In this document: positions 8,693 through 17,024 of the stretch, in pieces
Numbering within the stretch: position 1 is the stretch's first letter
How the letters are laid out: each line of letters starts with the position of its first letter
From: Hellea sp.
Lineage (GTDB): Bacteria; Pseudomonadota; Alphaproteobacteria; Caulobacterales; Maricaulaceae
DNA: 64,000 nucleotides
Assembly (NCBI GenBank): GCA_014238285.1
Contig: JABABK010000007.1
Location: forward strand, 1-64,000
Reading direction: 5' to 3'
Program-made: the position numbers and the translations under genes
Notes under the pieces: generated by a model
Databases searched by the model: none
Seen by the model: only the letters and a program-made list of their open reading frames with translations
What the model was told of the DNA's origin: nothing

Positions 8693-9040
8693 TTATCTAC
8701 GGTGCTTGGCTTTACGAGCCGCATATTTAGCATCCCGGCGAGCCTTTTGAGACTTAACCAGTTCTTCTTGCGCTTTTTTGGCGGCGACTGCTCCAACCGC
8801 GGCTTTACGTTCGTTTTCGATACGCTCAGCCTCTAGGCGTGCCGCCTCAGCTTTTTTCTCTTCAGCTCGCTGCGCTTCCCGTTCGGCTTTACGCTTATTG
8901 CGCTCAGCCCGTTCTGCCATTTTCTTGGCTTTTATTTCCGGATCCATCTGTCTTTCCTGGGCACGCTTGAGCATAGCAAGCTTGTCCTCTTTTTGAGATT
9001 TAAGACGATCGTTGAAATTATGGCCTGAAAAGCCTGACAT
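8693..9040 (-). CDS. DUF6481 family protein, charged coiled coil
   Basis: A 115-residue, highly charged protein starting MSGFSGHNFNDRLKSQKEDK, the usual opening of the small alphaproteobacterial DUF6481 family, followed by an almost continuous helix of K, R, E and A (about residues 18-115) of coiled-coil character. There is no signal peptide or membrane segment. Function is unknown. The biased composition gives long open shadow frames on the other strand that are not genes. Confidence 0.8.
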   Translation of the reverse strand: MSGFSGHNFNDRLKSQKEDKLAMLKRAQERQMDPEIKAKKMAERAERNKRKAEREAQRAEEKKAEAARLEAERIENERKAAVGAVAAKKAQEELVKSQKARRDAKYAARKAKHRR

Positions 9041-9131
9041 TGGTTACCTCATGAGTGAATTAAGTATGATCTGCGCCTTTAAACATAATTCAACCAAACT
9101 TTGAAGGGGGTAGCTGAACTTTTTTTTGATT

Positions 9132-11318
9132 TTAGAAATCCAGACTAATCCCAGCGAAGATCTCACGGGGCTTACCAGGGCGAATTCCAGAGGGACGGCG
9201 TGCGGCCCGGTAAATTTCATCAAACAGGTTTTCGGCCTTTACAGTCAATCGAATAGAATCACTGAGCTGATAGTAAGCATTCGCGTCCACTAACGTGCGG
9301 CCATCAATAGTCTCGTCGTCAGCAATATCGCCTTGCCCGGCAATACTTCTGGTTTTTGAAACTGTGTTTAGCAGGCTGTTAACGCCCCAATTATTACCGG
9401 TGACGCCTAGGTTTAACGTCAATTGATGTTCTGGAACATAAGGCAGCTCATCGCCGCTAAGGACATCACCCCATGCCTCGTAATCACTGCTAAAGTCGTT
9501 CTTAAATTTAGCGTCTGTGTAAGCATATGTCAGTCCAACAGGGAAGCTCAGCGAACCGTCTGTCGCAAACTCATGTGAGGCCGTAACTTCAAGACCTTTA
9601 ACGTTCACATCACCGCCATTATTGCTGTCGCCGACATCGCCTGTGCTACACGGAGAGAAGTTGGTGCAGTCGCCGAGCATATTTGAATAATCATTAAAAT
9701 AGCCAATGACTTCGAGCTTAACACCACTATCGGCGCCGTAACGAACACCTGCTTCATAGACGATAGAACGTTCTGGGTCAGTCCCTTCACGAGACGAGAC
9801 AGATGGGGCGGCAAAACCTTTATGAACGCCGCCAAATACGGCAAGGCTTTCATCGATGTCGTAAATAGCTGCGATAGATGGCAAGAATTCAGAGTAAGAG
9901 TTGTCACGTTCACTGCTGATATCAGCATCAATGCGGTCAGCTCCGTTCCAGCGGGTTTGGTCCGTATCGATAGTTTCAAGACGTCCACCTAAAGTGACGC
10001 TCAGCTTATCCCACTCAATTCGGTCCTCAACATATAGAGCAATGGCATCAGCATACGATAAGCGGTTTGCTTGTGTCCCAGGCGCTGCCGCCATGGTCCG
10101 AACCAGGTTCCTGTTTTGCATTTGATATCCGTCCTGATGCTGGAAACGATCAACGCTATCTTTATGAAAGCGCGCTGAGGCAACAAGATTGTGAGTGATA
10201 TCTTTCATCTTCACTGATCCCGAAAGAGCTGTCTGGATGCCCTTAGAGTAATAGGTACGATTGTTGGCCCGAACTCGCAGCTCTTCTCCCGCAACGCTAT
10301 CGACTAGCCCTTTTAAAAGATCGACATTATCCTCTGTGACACCGTCATGAAGCTTATACCAGTTACGGGCAAACTCGGTGCGGTAGGCTATCGTGGTTAA
10401 TCCCCAGTTTTCGCCCAGCGAAATACGATGCGTGGCCTGATAGGTTTGATGATCATTATTCATTTGGTCAATTTGGCTGGCCGCATAGCGCTGATAAGGG
10501 TCGACATCGAAATCTTCTTGAAGGAGACCTAAGTAGGTTTCGTCGGAAACCTCGTCTTTGGTCTCGAGCTTCAGCTCAAGGCTATGATCGCCGTTATTGG
10601 AGTATAGCCCAAATTTGGCAACATAGTCTTCAATGTCAAAACCTGTATTACCATTGGGAACGGTTTTAAATCCGTCGGCATGATCTTGATAGGTCTCCAC
10701 CAAAAACCCAGCATCAAAAGCTCCCAAGGATTTACGCCCGCCGGCCCAAGCATGTACTTTATTGTGACCTAAGTCAGAGACGAGAATGTTAGCATGTGCA
10801 GCCGCCTCTTCTGTCGGAATTGGGGTTGAGAAAAAGTTGATTGCGCCAGCGGTTGTGTTGGGACCATATTTGGTTGTCGCGGGGCCTTTGGTCACTTCTA
10901 CCGCGTTCATACGGCCTGTTACCGGGAAATAATACGCGGAAGGTGATGCATATGGCGCGGGCGCCATTAAAACGCCGTCTTCCATAATCACGACTTTGCC
11001 GGAGCGCTCCGCGCCAGAACCACGAAGTCCAATATTGGGACGAAGGCCGTAACCATCTTCTTCTTGTACGTTAACACCCGGTACATTGCGCAAGACGCGG
11101 TGAATATCGCTATAGTTCTGCTTTTTAAGCTCTTCCTGTCCAATGAAGGACACAGCGCCGGCAATATCGTCAATATTCTGAACGCTACCAACGACTGTAA
11201 TCTCATCTATTTGATTAAGACTATTTTTGTGATCATTCGCAAAAGCAGACGTTGCGGATAAGGATAAGGATAAGGATAAAATGGAACCAGTCAGGAGACA
11301 TATTTTTTTATAAGACAC
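9132..11318 (-). CDS. TonB-dependent receptor, FecA-like iron-complex transporter
   Basis: A 728-residue outer-membrane receptor probably importing a ferric chelate. It has a signal peptide (about residues 1-28, ending ATSAFA), a TonB-box-like DEITVVGS, a plug domain (about 45-170) with the GLRGSGAERSGKVVIMEDGV and GPNTTAGAINF motifs typical of FecA and related receptors, and a barrel ending RPGKPREIFAGISLDF with terminal phenylalanine. The GTG at 11318 is taken as start because AGAAGAG precedes it and the signal peptide follows directly. Two Fur-like boxes lie just upstream, so iron repression is likely. No tonB, exbB or permease genes are nearby. The substrate is uncertain. Confidence 0.9.
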   Translation of the reverse strand: MSYKKICLLTGSILSLSLSLSATSAFANDHKNSLNQIDEITVVGSVQNIDDIAGAVSFIGQEELKKQNYSDIHRVLRNVPGVNVQEEDGYGLRPNIGLRGSGAERSGKVVIMEDGVLMAPAPYASPSAYYFPVTGRMNAVEVTKGPATTKYGPNTTAGAINFFSTPIPTEEAAAHANILVSDLGHNKVHAWAGGRKSLGAFDAGFLVETYQDHADGFKTVPNGNTGFDIEDYVAKFGLYSNNGDHSLELKLETKDEVSDETYLGLLQEDFDVDPYQRYAASQIDQMNNDHQTYQATHRISLGENWGLTTIAYRTEFARNWYKLHDGVTEDNVDLLKGLVDSVAGEELRVRANNRTYYSKGIQTALSGSVKMKDITHNLVASARFHKDSVDRFQHQDGYQMQNRNLVRTMAAAPGTQANRLSYADAIALYVEDRIEWDKLSVTLGGRLETIDTDQTRWNGADRIDADISSERDNSYSEFLPSIAAIYDIDESLAVFGGVHKGFAAPSVSSREGTDPERSIVYEAGVRYGADSGVKLEVIGYFNDYSNMLGDCTNFSPCSTGDVGDSNNGGDVNVKGLEVTASHEFATDGSLSFPVGLTYAYTDAKFKNDFSSDYEAWGDVLSGDELPYVPEHQLTLNLGVTGNNWGVNSLLNTVSKTRSIAGQGDIADDETIDGRTLVDANAYYQLSDSIRLTVKAENLFDEIYRAARRPSGIRPGKPREIFAGISLDF
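11256..11279 (-). repeat. Tandem hexamer GGATAA x4 in the receptor signal peptide
   Basis: Four perfect copies of GGATAA encode the alternating Leu-Ser run of the TonB receptor signal peptide. Copy-number change would add or remove Leu-Ser pairs without changing frame. Confidence 0.85.
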
Positions 11319-11333
11319 TTACTTTTCTCTTCT

Positions 11334-11354
11334 TGCGAACTATTCTCAATTGCG
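11334..11354 (+). promoter_or_regulatory. Fur-like box 1
   Basis: TGC-N5-ATTCTCA-N-TTGCG, partly palindromic, resembles ferric-uptake-regulator boxes. It lies 16-36 bases upstream of the TonB receptor GTG on the minus strand, where promoter or leader would be. Confidence 0.6.
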
Positions 11355-11385
11355 AAATGAGCGTATAGCTAACTCTTTTTTTATG

Positions 11386-11406
11386 CGCAAGTGAGAATTA
11401 GTCGCA
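11386..11406 (-). promoter_or_regulatory. Fur-like box 2
   Basis: On the minus strand this reads TGC-N5-ATTCTCA-N-TTGCG, aligning column by column with box 1 at 11334-11354. The two sites are inverted relative to each other, 52 bases apart start to start, between the TonB receptor and rhomboid genes. Confidence 0.6.
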
Positions 11407-11490
11407 AACAGTGGTTTTCTTTTGTCAGATTGTCGCGGCGGCTTGCGAAGCCCTTGTTTGTCCTGCTAAACCGCTCGAAATGGAGCCCCA

Positions 11491-12105
11491 ATGGAAAACT
11501 TGTTAAACACCCCGGCCACCGTCGTCCTGATCATCGTCAACGTCATTGTCAGCTATATTGGCTTTACACAAAAAGACTTTTTTGAACGCAATGTTTTCTG
11601 GATCGCGCCGATCCGTGAACAAGGGCAATGGGAGCGATTTGTCTCCTCGGCTTTTTTGCACGTCAATGGGATTCATCTTTTCATTAATATGTTTGTCCTG
11701 TATGAATTTGGGCGCATTTTAGAAACGGTTCTTGGAACGCCCGGATTTATTATCCTGTATGTCGCTTCGCTCTTAGCCGGAAATGCATGGGAATTTTTCG
11801 CCAATAAAAACAAGCCCAATTACCGAGCCGTCGGCGCGTCCGGCGCGACATCCGGTATCATCCTTGCGTTTTGCCTGTTCTTCCCGTTCGCCACACTTCT
11901 ATTATTTTTTATTATTCCCATGTGGGCGATCGTGCTCGCGGTTTTGTTTATGATTGGCAGCTTTATTTTATCAAAACGAGAGGGAAACATTATCGCACAC
12001 GGGGCCCATCTTGGCGGCGCTATCGCCGGGCTAGTGGTGGCTATTGTGTTCAGGCCAAATGCATGGGGTGAGTTACTGCGGCAGGTCGTTGAGCGAATTG
12101 GGTAA
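11491..12105 (+). CDS. Rhomboid family intramembrane serine protease
   Basis: A 204-residue polytopic protein with about six membrane helices. The catalytic serine is in VGASGATSGI (GASG near residue 115) and the catalytic histidine in HGAHLGGAIAG (about 170-180); the N-terminal part has the family's HVNGIHLFINMFVLYEFG (about 55-72) with the conserved H-x(n)-N region of loop 1 and helix 2. Rhomboids cleave substrates within the membrane. The gene ends one base before the TetR gene stop on the other strand. It shares its upstream region with the iron-regulated receptor, but a link is not shown. Confidence 0.9.
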   Translation: MENLLNTPATVVLIIVNVIVSYIGFTQKDFFERNVFWIAPIREQGQWERFVSSAFLHVNGIHLFINMFVLYEFGRILETVLGTPGFIILYVASLLAGNAWEFFANKNKPNYRAVGASGATSGIILAFCLFFPFATLLLFFIIPMWAIVLAVLFMIGSFILSKREGNIIAHGAHLGGAIAGLVVAIVFRPNAWGELLRQVVERIG

Positions 12106-12106
12106 T

Positions 12107-12685
12107 TTAGGCCTCGATAAACCTCTCTACGGCGCCCAACACTAGAGGCCGCCAATCTATACCTGGCAAAGCTTCAGCAACAGCGTGATGTCGCAGGCTG
12201 ACAAAGCCATGCATCAGCGCCCAGACCTCTAGGGCCTTCTTTTGTTTATCTTCAAGGTTGGCGTCAGATGGTAAAATAATCGATGTGAACGATACAAGCC
12301 GGTCAAAAGCGATAGCGCTCGCTGTGCGCGCTGCTTCTGATGGATGATAACTCGCGCCAGCTTCACCAAATATCAGTTGGTAGTGCGCCTTATGGTTTTC
12401 AGCGATGTCAAGATAGCGTCCACAAGCGGCTAAGACAGAACCACGAGAATCGCCCAGGTCATCAACCTCCACCGCAGCGGAAACCATTTCAAAACCCTCT
12501 ATATAGAGCGCCTCTAATAGGCCATCCTTGCCCTTAAAATGGCTATAAATGCCAATTGTTGAAACACCCGCCTTTGCCGCAATAGCTCTAACACTGAGCG
12601 CAGAAACACCGCCTTGAAGGAAAAGCTCTGAGGCCGCCTCAAGAATTTTTCCCTTATTGGTATGTGCGGCCTCTATCACGGTCAT
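12107..12685 (-). CDS. TetR/AcrR family transcriptional repressor
   Basis: A 192-residue regulator with a TetR-type N-terminal helix-turn-helix (about residues 10-57: KGKILEAASELFLQGG, VRAIAAKAGVSTIGIYSHFKGKDGLLEAL). The rest is the helical ligand-binding and dimer domain, with WALMHGFVSLR and a DWRPLVLGAVERF C-terminus as in the TetR_C_13/WHG-type group. It is divergent from the FAD oxidoreductase gene, and the 91-base gap holds two palindromes that are likely its operators. The inferred role is a local repressor of both itself and the 12777-15268 pair. The effector is unknown. Confidence 0.92.
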   Translation of the reverse strand: MTVIEAAHTNKGKILEAASELFLQGGVSALSVRAIAAKAGVSTIGIYSHFKGKDGLLEALYIEGFEMVSAAVEVDDLGDSRGSVLAACGRYLDIAENHKAHYQLIFGEAGASYHPSEAARTASAIAFDRLVSFTSIILPSDANLEDKQKKALEVWALMHGFVSLRHHAVAEALPGIDWRPLVLGAVERFIEA

Positions 12686-12697
12686 TTAGAATCTTTC

Positions 12698-12725
12698 TTG
12701 ACAAACTATAACGCTGTTATATATA
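12698..12725 (+). promoter_or_regulatory. Sigma70-type promoter for the FAD/DUF2855 operon
   Basis: A perfect -35 hexamer TTGACA (12698-12703) is followed after 16 bases by TATATA (12720-12725). The left operator palindrome fills the spacer and touches the -10, so TetR binding would block RNA polymerase. Confidence 0.6.
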
Positions 12726-12744
12726 GAGGTATAACAGCGTTATA
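12707..12744. promoter_or_regulatory. Double palindromic TetR operator
   Basis: TATAACGCTGTTATA (12707-12721) and its exact reverse complement TATAACAGCGTTATA (12730-12744) flank 8 bases. Each 15-mer is itself a 6-3-6 palindrome, the size of a TetR dimer site; centres are 23 bases apart, about two helical turns. It lies between divergent tetR-type and FAD genes. Confidence 0.8.
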
Positions 12745-12776
12745 TGCAATAGAAAATTTCACACGCAGAGAACATT

Positions 12777-14174
12777 ATGACCCACGAAACAATTGAAGCG
12801 GATTATATCATCGTCGGTAGCGGCGCCGTTGGCATGGCCTTCGCCGATGTAATCTTATCAGAAACAGATGCCAGCATCGCCATCATCGACCGCCATCACA
12901 AGCCGGGCGGGCACTGGAATGTGGCTTATCCATTTGTGACCCTGCACCAACCGTCAGCCTATTACGGCGTTTCCTCTCGCGAGCTTAGCAGCGGACTAAA
13001 AGACGAAGTCGGCCTGAACCAAGGGCTTTACGATCTCGCAACAGGTGCAGAAGTCAGTGCTTATTTTGAAAATGTTATGCGCCAAACATTTCTCCCTTCC
13101 GGGCGGGTTCAATATTTTCCGCTATGCGACTATAAGGGCGATGGTCAGTTCGAACACACGATCACAGGCAAAACCTATCAGTCGACAGCCCATAAAAAGA
13201 CCATTGACTGCACGTTTCTAAATACATCCGTTCCCTCAACGCACACACCAAATTTTTCGATCGAAGATGGTGTCAATTTTAGACCGCTGAACGATCTACC
13301 CTTTATCAAGGAACCGCCAGAGGGCTATATTGTTATTGGCGGCGGTAAAACCGGAATCGATGCCTGTCTATGGCTTTTAGAACACAAGGTTGATCCTGAC
13401 AAAATCCAGTGGGTCATATCGCGGGACGCCTGGCTCCTAAACCGCAGAAACACCCAACCAACCCTGGAGTTTTTCGAAGATACGATTGGGGCGCAGGCCA
13501 ATCAATTTGAAGCGATTGCGGGCGCCGAAACAATAACCGATATGTTTGATCGCCTTGAGACTTGCGGATATTTTCTGCGCCTCGATCCAAATGTCAGGCC
13601 GTCCATGTTTCACGGCGCAACCATTAGTGAAATGGAACTTGAGGAACTTCGCAAGATTAAAAACATTGTGCGCTTTGGCCGGGTTCAAAACCTGGGACTC
13701 CACAAAATCATTCTCGATAACGGCGAGATTGCCACAAGCCCGAAACACCTTCATGTCGATTGCTCCGCCAGCGCCATATCAAATGAAGAGACCAAGCCTA
13801 TTTTCGAAGGCGATCTAATCACGCCTCAAATGGTGCGCTCTTATCAGCCGGTTTTTAGTGCAGCCTTTATCGCCCATGTTGAAGCGGCCTATGATAATGA
13901 TGGCAAGAAAAACGAAATATGCGGCGTGGTGCCCCTGCCCAATAAAGACACAGATTATATAAAGTTCACATCGGCGTTTATGAAGAACCAATATATATGG
14001 TCACAAGACCCGGAGCTGCAGACATGGCTGTTTAACAATCGTCTGGATGGGTTTAGCCATGTTGTCGCCGCCGTTGACAAAGATGATGACAAAAAAATGG
14101 CAATTCTCAAAAAACTTCGCGATAATGCCATGCCCGCAGTCGCTAAACTTATGCAATTCAACGCTCAAATTTAA
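12777..14174 (+). CDS. FAD/NAD(P)-dependent oxidoreductase, flavin monooxygenase-like
   Basis: A 465-residue protein with two dinucleotide-binding folds. An N-terminal FAD site reads DYIIVGSGAVGMAFAD (about residues 9-24) and ends with the acidic strand AIIDRHHKPGGHW. A second nucleotide site reads GYIVIGGGKTGIDACLWLLE (about 182-201), followed by WVISRDAW. This layout fits flavin-containing monooxygenase-like or pyridine-nucleotide oxidoreductases; there is no redox-active CxxxxC. The gene is under the TetR operators and is followed 11 bases later by the DUF2855 gene, so the two probably act on the same hydrophobic or xenobiotic substrate. The exact reaction is not assigned. Confidence 0.82.
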   Translation: MTHETIEADYIIVGSGAVGMAFADVILSETDASIAIIDRHHKPGGHWNVAYPFVTLHQPSAYYGVSSRELSSGLKDEVGLNQGLYDLATGAEVSAYFENVMRQTFLPSGRVQYFPLCDYKGDGQFEHTITGKTYQSTAHKKTIDCTFLNTSVPSTHTPNFSIEDGVNFRPLNDLPFIKEPPEGYIVIGGGKTGIDACLWLLEHKVDPDKIQWVISRDAWLLNRRNTQPTLEFFEDTIGAQANQFEAIAGAETITDMFDRLETCGYFLRLDPNVRPSMFHGATISEMELEELRKIKNIVRFGRVQNLGLHKIILDNGEIATSPKHLHVDCSASAISNEETKPIFEGDLITPQMVRSYQPVFSAAFIAHVEAAYDNDGKKNEICGVVPLPNKDTDYIKFTSAFMKNQYIWSQDPELQTWLFNNRLDGFSHVVAAVDKDDDKKMAILKKLRDNAMPAVAKLMQFNAQI

Positions 14175-14185
14175 TAGGTATTCCC

Positions 14186-15268
14186 ATGACAGAATTACAA
14201 TCCCGAAAAACTGACTTGCACGAAACTCAGCTCATCGAGACAGATATCCCCGAAATCTCAGACGGAGAAATTTCTCTGAAAATCGACCGCTTTGCTTTCA
14301 CTTCCAACAACATCACCTACGGTGTAGCGGGCGATATGTTGGGGTACTGGCAGTTCTTTCCGCCTAAGGCTTCAAACACAGACGGATGGGGATTACTGCC
14401 GGTCTGGGGCTTTGCCGATGTCATTGAGTCAAAAGCAGACGGCATTCCCGTCGGCGATCGCATCTTCGGATATTTCCCGCCTGCAACCCACACTAAAATG
14501 AAACCCGTAAAAATCTCGGACTCAAGCTTCATAGAAGGCGCAGACCACCGATCACAGCTTCCGCCAGGCTATAACCGTTATTCCCGCGTCAGCGGAGAGC
14601 CCGGTTACAATGCGGCCATGGATGATATGCGCATGCTGTTATTCCCGCTGCACATCACATCATTTTGCCTACATGATTGCCTGTCTGATGCCGATTGGTT
14701 TGGCGCGGAACAAGTCCTGATTGTCAGCGCATCAAGCAAGACCAGCCTTGGACTTGCCTATGCGCTTCACAGTGATGATCAAGCACCCTCAGTAGCCGGT
14801 ATAACCTCGGCTCGTAATTTGGAATTTGTCAATGGTCTTGGATATTACGATGATGCCACGACTTATGATGCGGTTGATCAAATCAAAAACGTTCCCACCG
14901 CGATTGTCGACATGTCCGGTAATGCGGAAATTCTGGGACAGATTCGTGCGCGTCTCGGCGATAATATGAAGCAATGCATCAATGTTGGCTTCACCCACTG
15001 GGAAGACCTCAATCCTGCTGACGCAGCGGGTCAAGACGACCGCACCTCAATGTTCTTCGCGCCGGGCCATATCCAAAAACGCATGAAAGATTGGGGAGCG
15101 GCTGAGTTTCAAAAGCGCTCAATGGGCTTTATGATGAAATCCATTATGGCCAGCCATACTTGGCTTAAGGTCAAAAAAATCGATGGCGTCGACGGACTCG
15201 CGGAAATCTATCAAGACGTCTGTGATGGTAAAATACCCGCCAATGAAGGGATTATTGTGAAGGTTTAA
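14186..15268 (+). CDS. DUF2855 family protein
   Basis: A 360-residue protein of the DUF2855 family, which looks like a divergent medium-chain dehydrogenase/quinone-oxidoreductase fold. It has an N-terminal beta region with FAFTSNNITYGVAGDMLGYW (about residues 37-56), a WGFADVIES--DGIPVGDRIFGYFP section, and a Rossmann-like middle (VLIVSASSKTSLGLAYAL, about 179-196). The family occurs with TetR regulators and FAD monooxygenases, as here. No catalytic zinc ligands of classical alcohol dehydrogenases are evident. It is the second gene of the TetR-controlled unit. Part of its 3' end recurs 80 bases downstream (see the repeat entry). Confidence 0.85.
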   Translation: MTELQSRKTDLHETQLIETDIPEISDGEISLKIDRFAFTSNNITYGVAGDMLGYWQFFPPKASNTDGWGLLPVWGFADVIESKADGIPVGDRIFGYFPPATHTKMKPVKISDSSFIEGADHRSQLPPGYNRYSRVSGEPGYNAAMDDMRMLLFPLHITSFCLHDCLSDADWFGAEQVLIVSASSKTSLGLAYALHSDDQAPSVAGITSARNLEFVNGLGYYDDATTYDAVDQIKNVPTAIVDMSGNAEILGQIRARLGDNMKQCINVGFTHWEDLNPADAAGQDDRTSMFFAPGHIQKRMKDWGAAEFQKRSMGFMMKSIMASHTWLKVKKIDGVDGLAEIYQDVCDGKIPANEGIIVKV

Positions 15269-15346
15269 CCGATGAGAGAAACGCGTCTTCCCTTGCTAGC
15301 GGGGGAGAACAATTCAAACCCAACGAAGACATTATTGTAAAGGTTT
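15241..15346 (+). repeat. Imperfect direct repeat: DUF2855 3' end (15241-15266) and relic copy (15321-15346)
   Basis: Twenty-two of 26 bases match between the two copies. The second copy can be read as P-N-E-D-I-I-V-K-V, against P-A-N-E-G-I-I-V-K-V-stop at the real DUF2855 C-terminus. The relic overlaps, antisense, the last five codons of the macro-domain gene. This suggests a remnant of a second DUF2855 gene or a local duplication. Confidence 0.55.
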
Positions 15347-15985
15347 TGCACCTTGCAGCTTTGTAGGCTTAGCCTGCATCAATAATTGATGAGTTTCACT
15401 CGCCTCTGCCCAAGACTTTGGCAGAAAATGCCTGCCGTCTCGGTGTAACCGAATAGCTTCTTTAACTTGAAATGCTGCGGTCCCGAAAGGGACAGCGCCA
15501 ACACCCGTCCCCAATCCAGGCATGGCGATAGTATTGACGTGGTCTTTTATACGCTCCCCTTTTTGAACGCCGTCCCGAAAGACCCCTTCTCGAAGAACCA
15601 TTATTACGGCCCGCATTGCTAAGTATGGATTGATTGTATCTGGACCTAAAAACATAGGCACTCTCATCGTTGGAGCAGCAATTAAATATGGGGTTTCGTT
15701 ATCTCTAGTTTCGACAACTTCAGCGGCGCCCACTGGTAATTCTCCATGCCAGTATTTTAGAATTGCCATCCGAACATTATCTTGAACAATATCTCCAAAC
15801 CGCCATGTGTACCAAGCATCTATACCGCCATCCATAAACCCAAAACTATTGGCTGGACTAACCATTGCGTCGCATTCGACATCAAAAATTGAACCTCGAT
15901 GAATCGACACTTCGTCCAGATCAGAGCAGTGCATTTCAAAAGCGTCTGCTAATGCCTCTTCTGTAGCTGTCAGAATGAATTTCAT
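15332..15985 (-). CDS. Macro domain protein (ADP-ribose binding)
   Basis: A 217-residue protein with the macro-domain fold: EVSIHRGSIFDVECDAMVSPAN (about residues 25-46), FGFMDGGIDAWYTWRFG for the ADP-ribose distal loop, and TIAMPGLGTGVGAVPFGTAA (about 155-174) for the phosphate loop. Macro domains bind or hydrolyse ADP-ribose adducts. MKFILTATEE is taken as the start; an upstream ATG at 16033 would add 16 hydrophobic residues without a good ribosome site. The gene is alone between convergent DUF2855 and the SDR gene. Its last five codons fall in the repeated relic sequence, so its C-terminus (AKPLQ) may be acquired. Confidence 0.85.
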   Translation of the reverse strand: MKFILTATEEALADAFEMHCSDLDEVSIHRGSIFDVECDAMVSPANSFGFMDGGIDAWYTWRFGDIVQDNVRMAILKYWHGELPVGAAEVVETRDNETPYLIAAPTMRVPMFLGPDTINPYLAMRAVIMVLREGVFRDGVQKGERIKDHVNTIAMPGLGTGVGAVPFGTAAFQVKEAIRLHRDGRHFLPKSWAEASETHQLLMQAKPTKLQGAKPLQ

Positions 15986-16093
15986 TGTAAGATCGTACAA
16001 TAAATAGAGCGCTGTTTGAACAAAAAACCTCAATTATAGCCAAGTTTATTCGATGAAGAATTAAACGTGAAATGCACGCATGGCTGAATATAT

Positions 16094-16918
16094 TTAGTCT
16101 TCACCCGCTTCATATTGATCCGCGAGTTGTGCGCCAAATTGCGCGGCCATTGCAAATAGTTTTTCAGGCTCGCTTTGGCGCATTTTTGCAAGTTCTAGCT
16201 CCATGCCCTCAGCGCAAATCAGTTCGGGGACATTATCCGAAACCGCCTTTAAAATAGCGGCGGCGCAATCCATCGGATCATCACCATTTTCGATATTGTC
16301 ATCTGATTTACCGCGCTTTGAGCCATCTTTTGTCAAAGCGTTGCGGGACACATTCGTTGCGACAGAGCCCGGCAGGATATTTGTAACCTTGATATTGTGA
16401 CGAAGCTCTACCTCAGTCCGAAGCGCGTCCATATATCCGATCAGGCCGTGCTTGGCGGCGCTATAAGCTGTTCGCAAGGGTGAGCCAATGCGTCCGGCCA
16501 CTGAACTGATCGCCACAATATGCGCCCCGCCAGCTTCGACCATTTTTGGCAGTTGCAATTGGGTTAGCCATATCGGCGCAATGAGGTCAATCTTGATAAG
16601 ATCAGTGTGAATTTGAGGGTGGGTATGTATAGCCAGACTGCGCTGGCTAATCCCGGCATTATTAATCAATATATCAACCCGGCCTTTCCACGCCCAAGCC
16701 GTCTCGACATGGGCTTCTAGGTTCTCATAATTTGTCACTTCGAAAGGTAGGATTAAGCTGTCTGTTGATAGTTCTGCTTTAACCGCTTTTAGTGCCTCTA
16801 CACGACGGCCTGATAAAATAATATTGGCGCCCGCCGCTGAAAAGGTTTGGGCAAGAGCGGCCCCAATCCCGGATGAAGCTCCGGTTATCCAAATAGTTTT
16901 GTTTTTAAATTCACTCAT
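16094..16918 (-). CDS. Short-chain dehydrogenase/reductase
   Basis: A 274-residue classical SDR. The NAD(P) motif TGASSGIGAALA is at residues 12-23 with S-GRR at the end of beta 2 (favouring NADPH), NNAG near 87, and the catalytic ISSVAGRIGSP-RTAYSAAKHG (Ser about 142, Tyr about 155, Lys about 159). It resembles DHRS7-type SDRs. The substrate is unknown. An AGGGGC ribosome site precedes the ATG. It lies downstream of, and separated by a terminator from, the lipoprotein gene. Confidence 0.93.
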   Translation of the reverse strand: MSEFKNKTIWITGASSGIGAALAQTFSAAGANIILSGRRVEALKAVKAELSTDSLILPFEVTNYENLEAHVETAWAWKGRVDILINNAGISQRSLAIHTHPQIHTDLIKIDLIAPIWLTQLQLPKMVEAGGAHIVAISSVAGRIGSPLRTAYSAAKHGLIGYMDALRTEVELRHNIKVTNILPGSVATNVSRNALTKDGSKRGKSDDNIENGDDPMDCAAAILKAVSDNVPELICAEGMELELAKMRQSEPEKLFAMAAQFGAQLADQYEAGED

Positions 16919-16976
16919 TCAATAGCCCCTTATGATCTAGATAGAAGCTACTCCAACTTTGAGTGTGGCCCAAGAA

Positions 16977-17002
16977 AAAACCCTGACCAAAGCCAGGGTT
17001 TT
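16977..17002 (-). terminator. Rho-independent terminator of the CC0125/CC1285-type lipoprotein gene
   Basis: On the minus strand AAAACCCTG and CAGGGTTTT form a 9-bp stem around an 8-base loop, with the T tract extending to six T. It sits 23 bases beyond the stop at 17025. Confidence 0.8.
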
Positions 17003-17024
17003 CAAAATAAGCTGTTAGTTAGCC

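Noticed and set aside
8778-8996. Open frame on the plus strand opposite the DUF6481 gene
   Set aside because: It is the antisense shadow of a highly biased Lys/Arg/Glu/Ala coding sequence, with no ribosome site.
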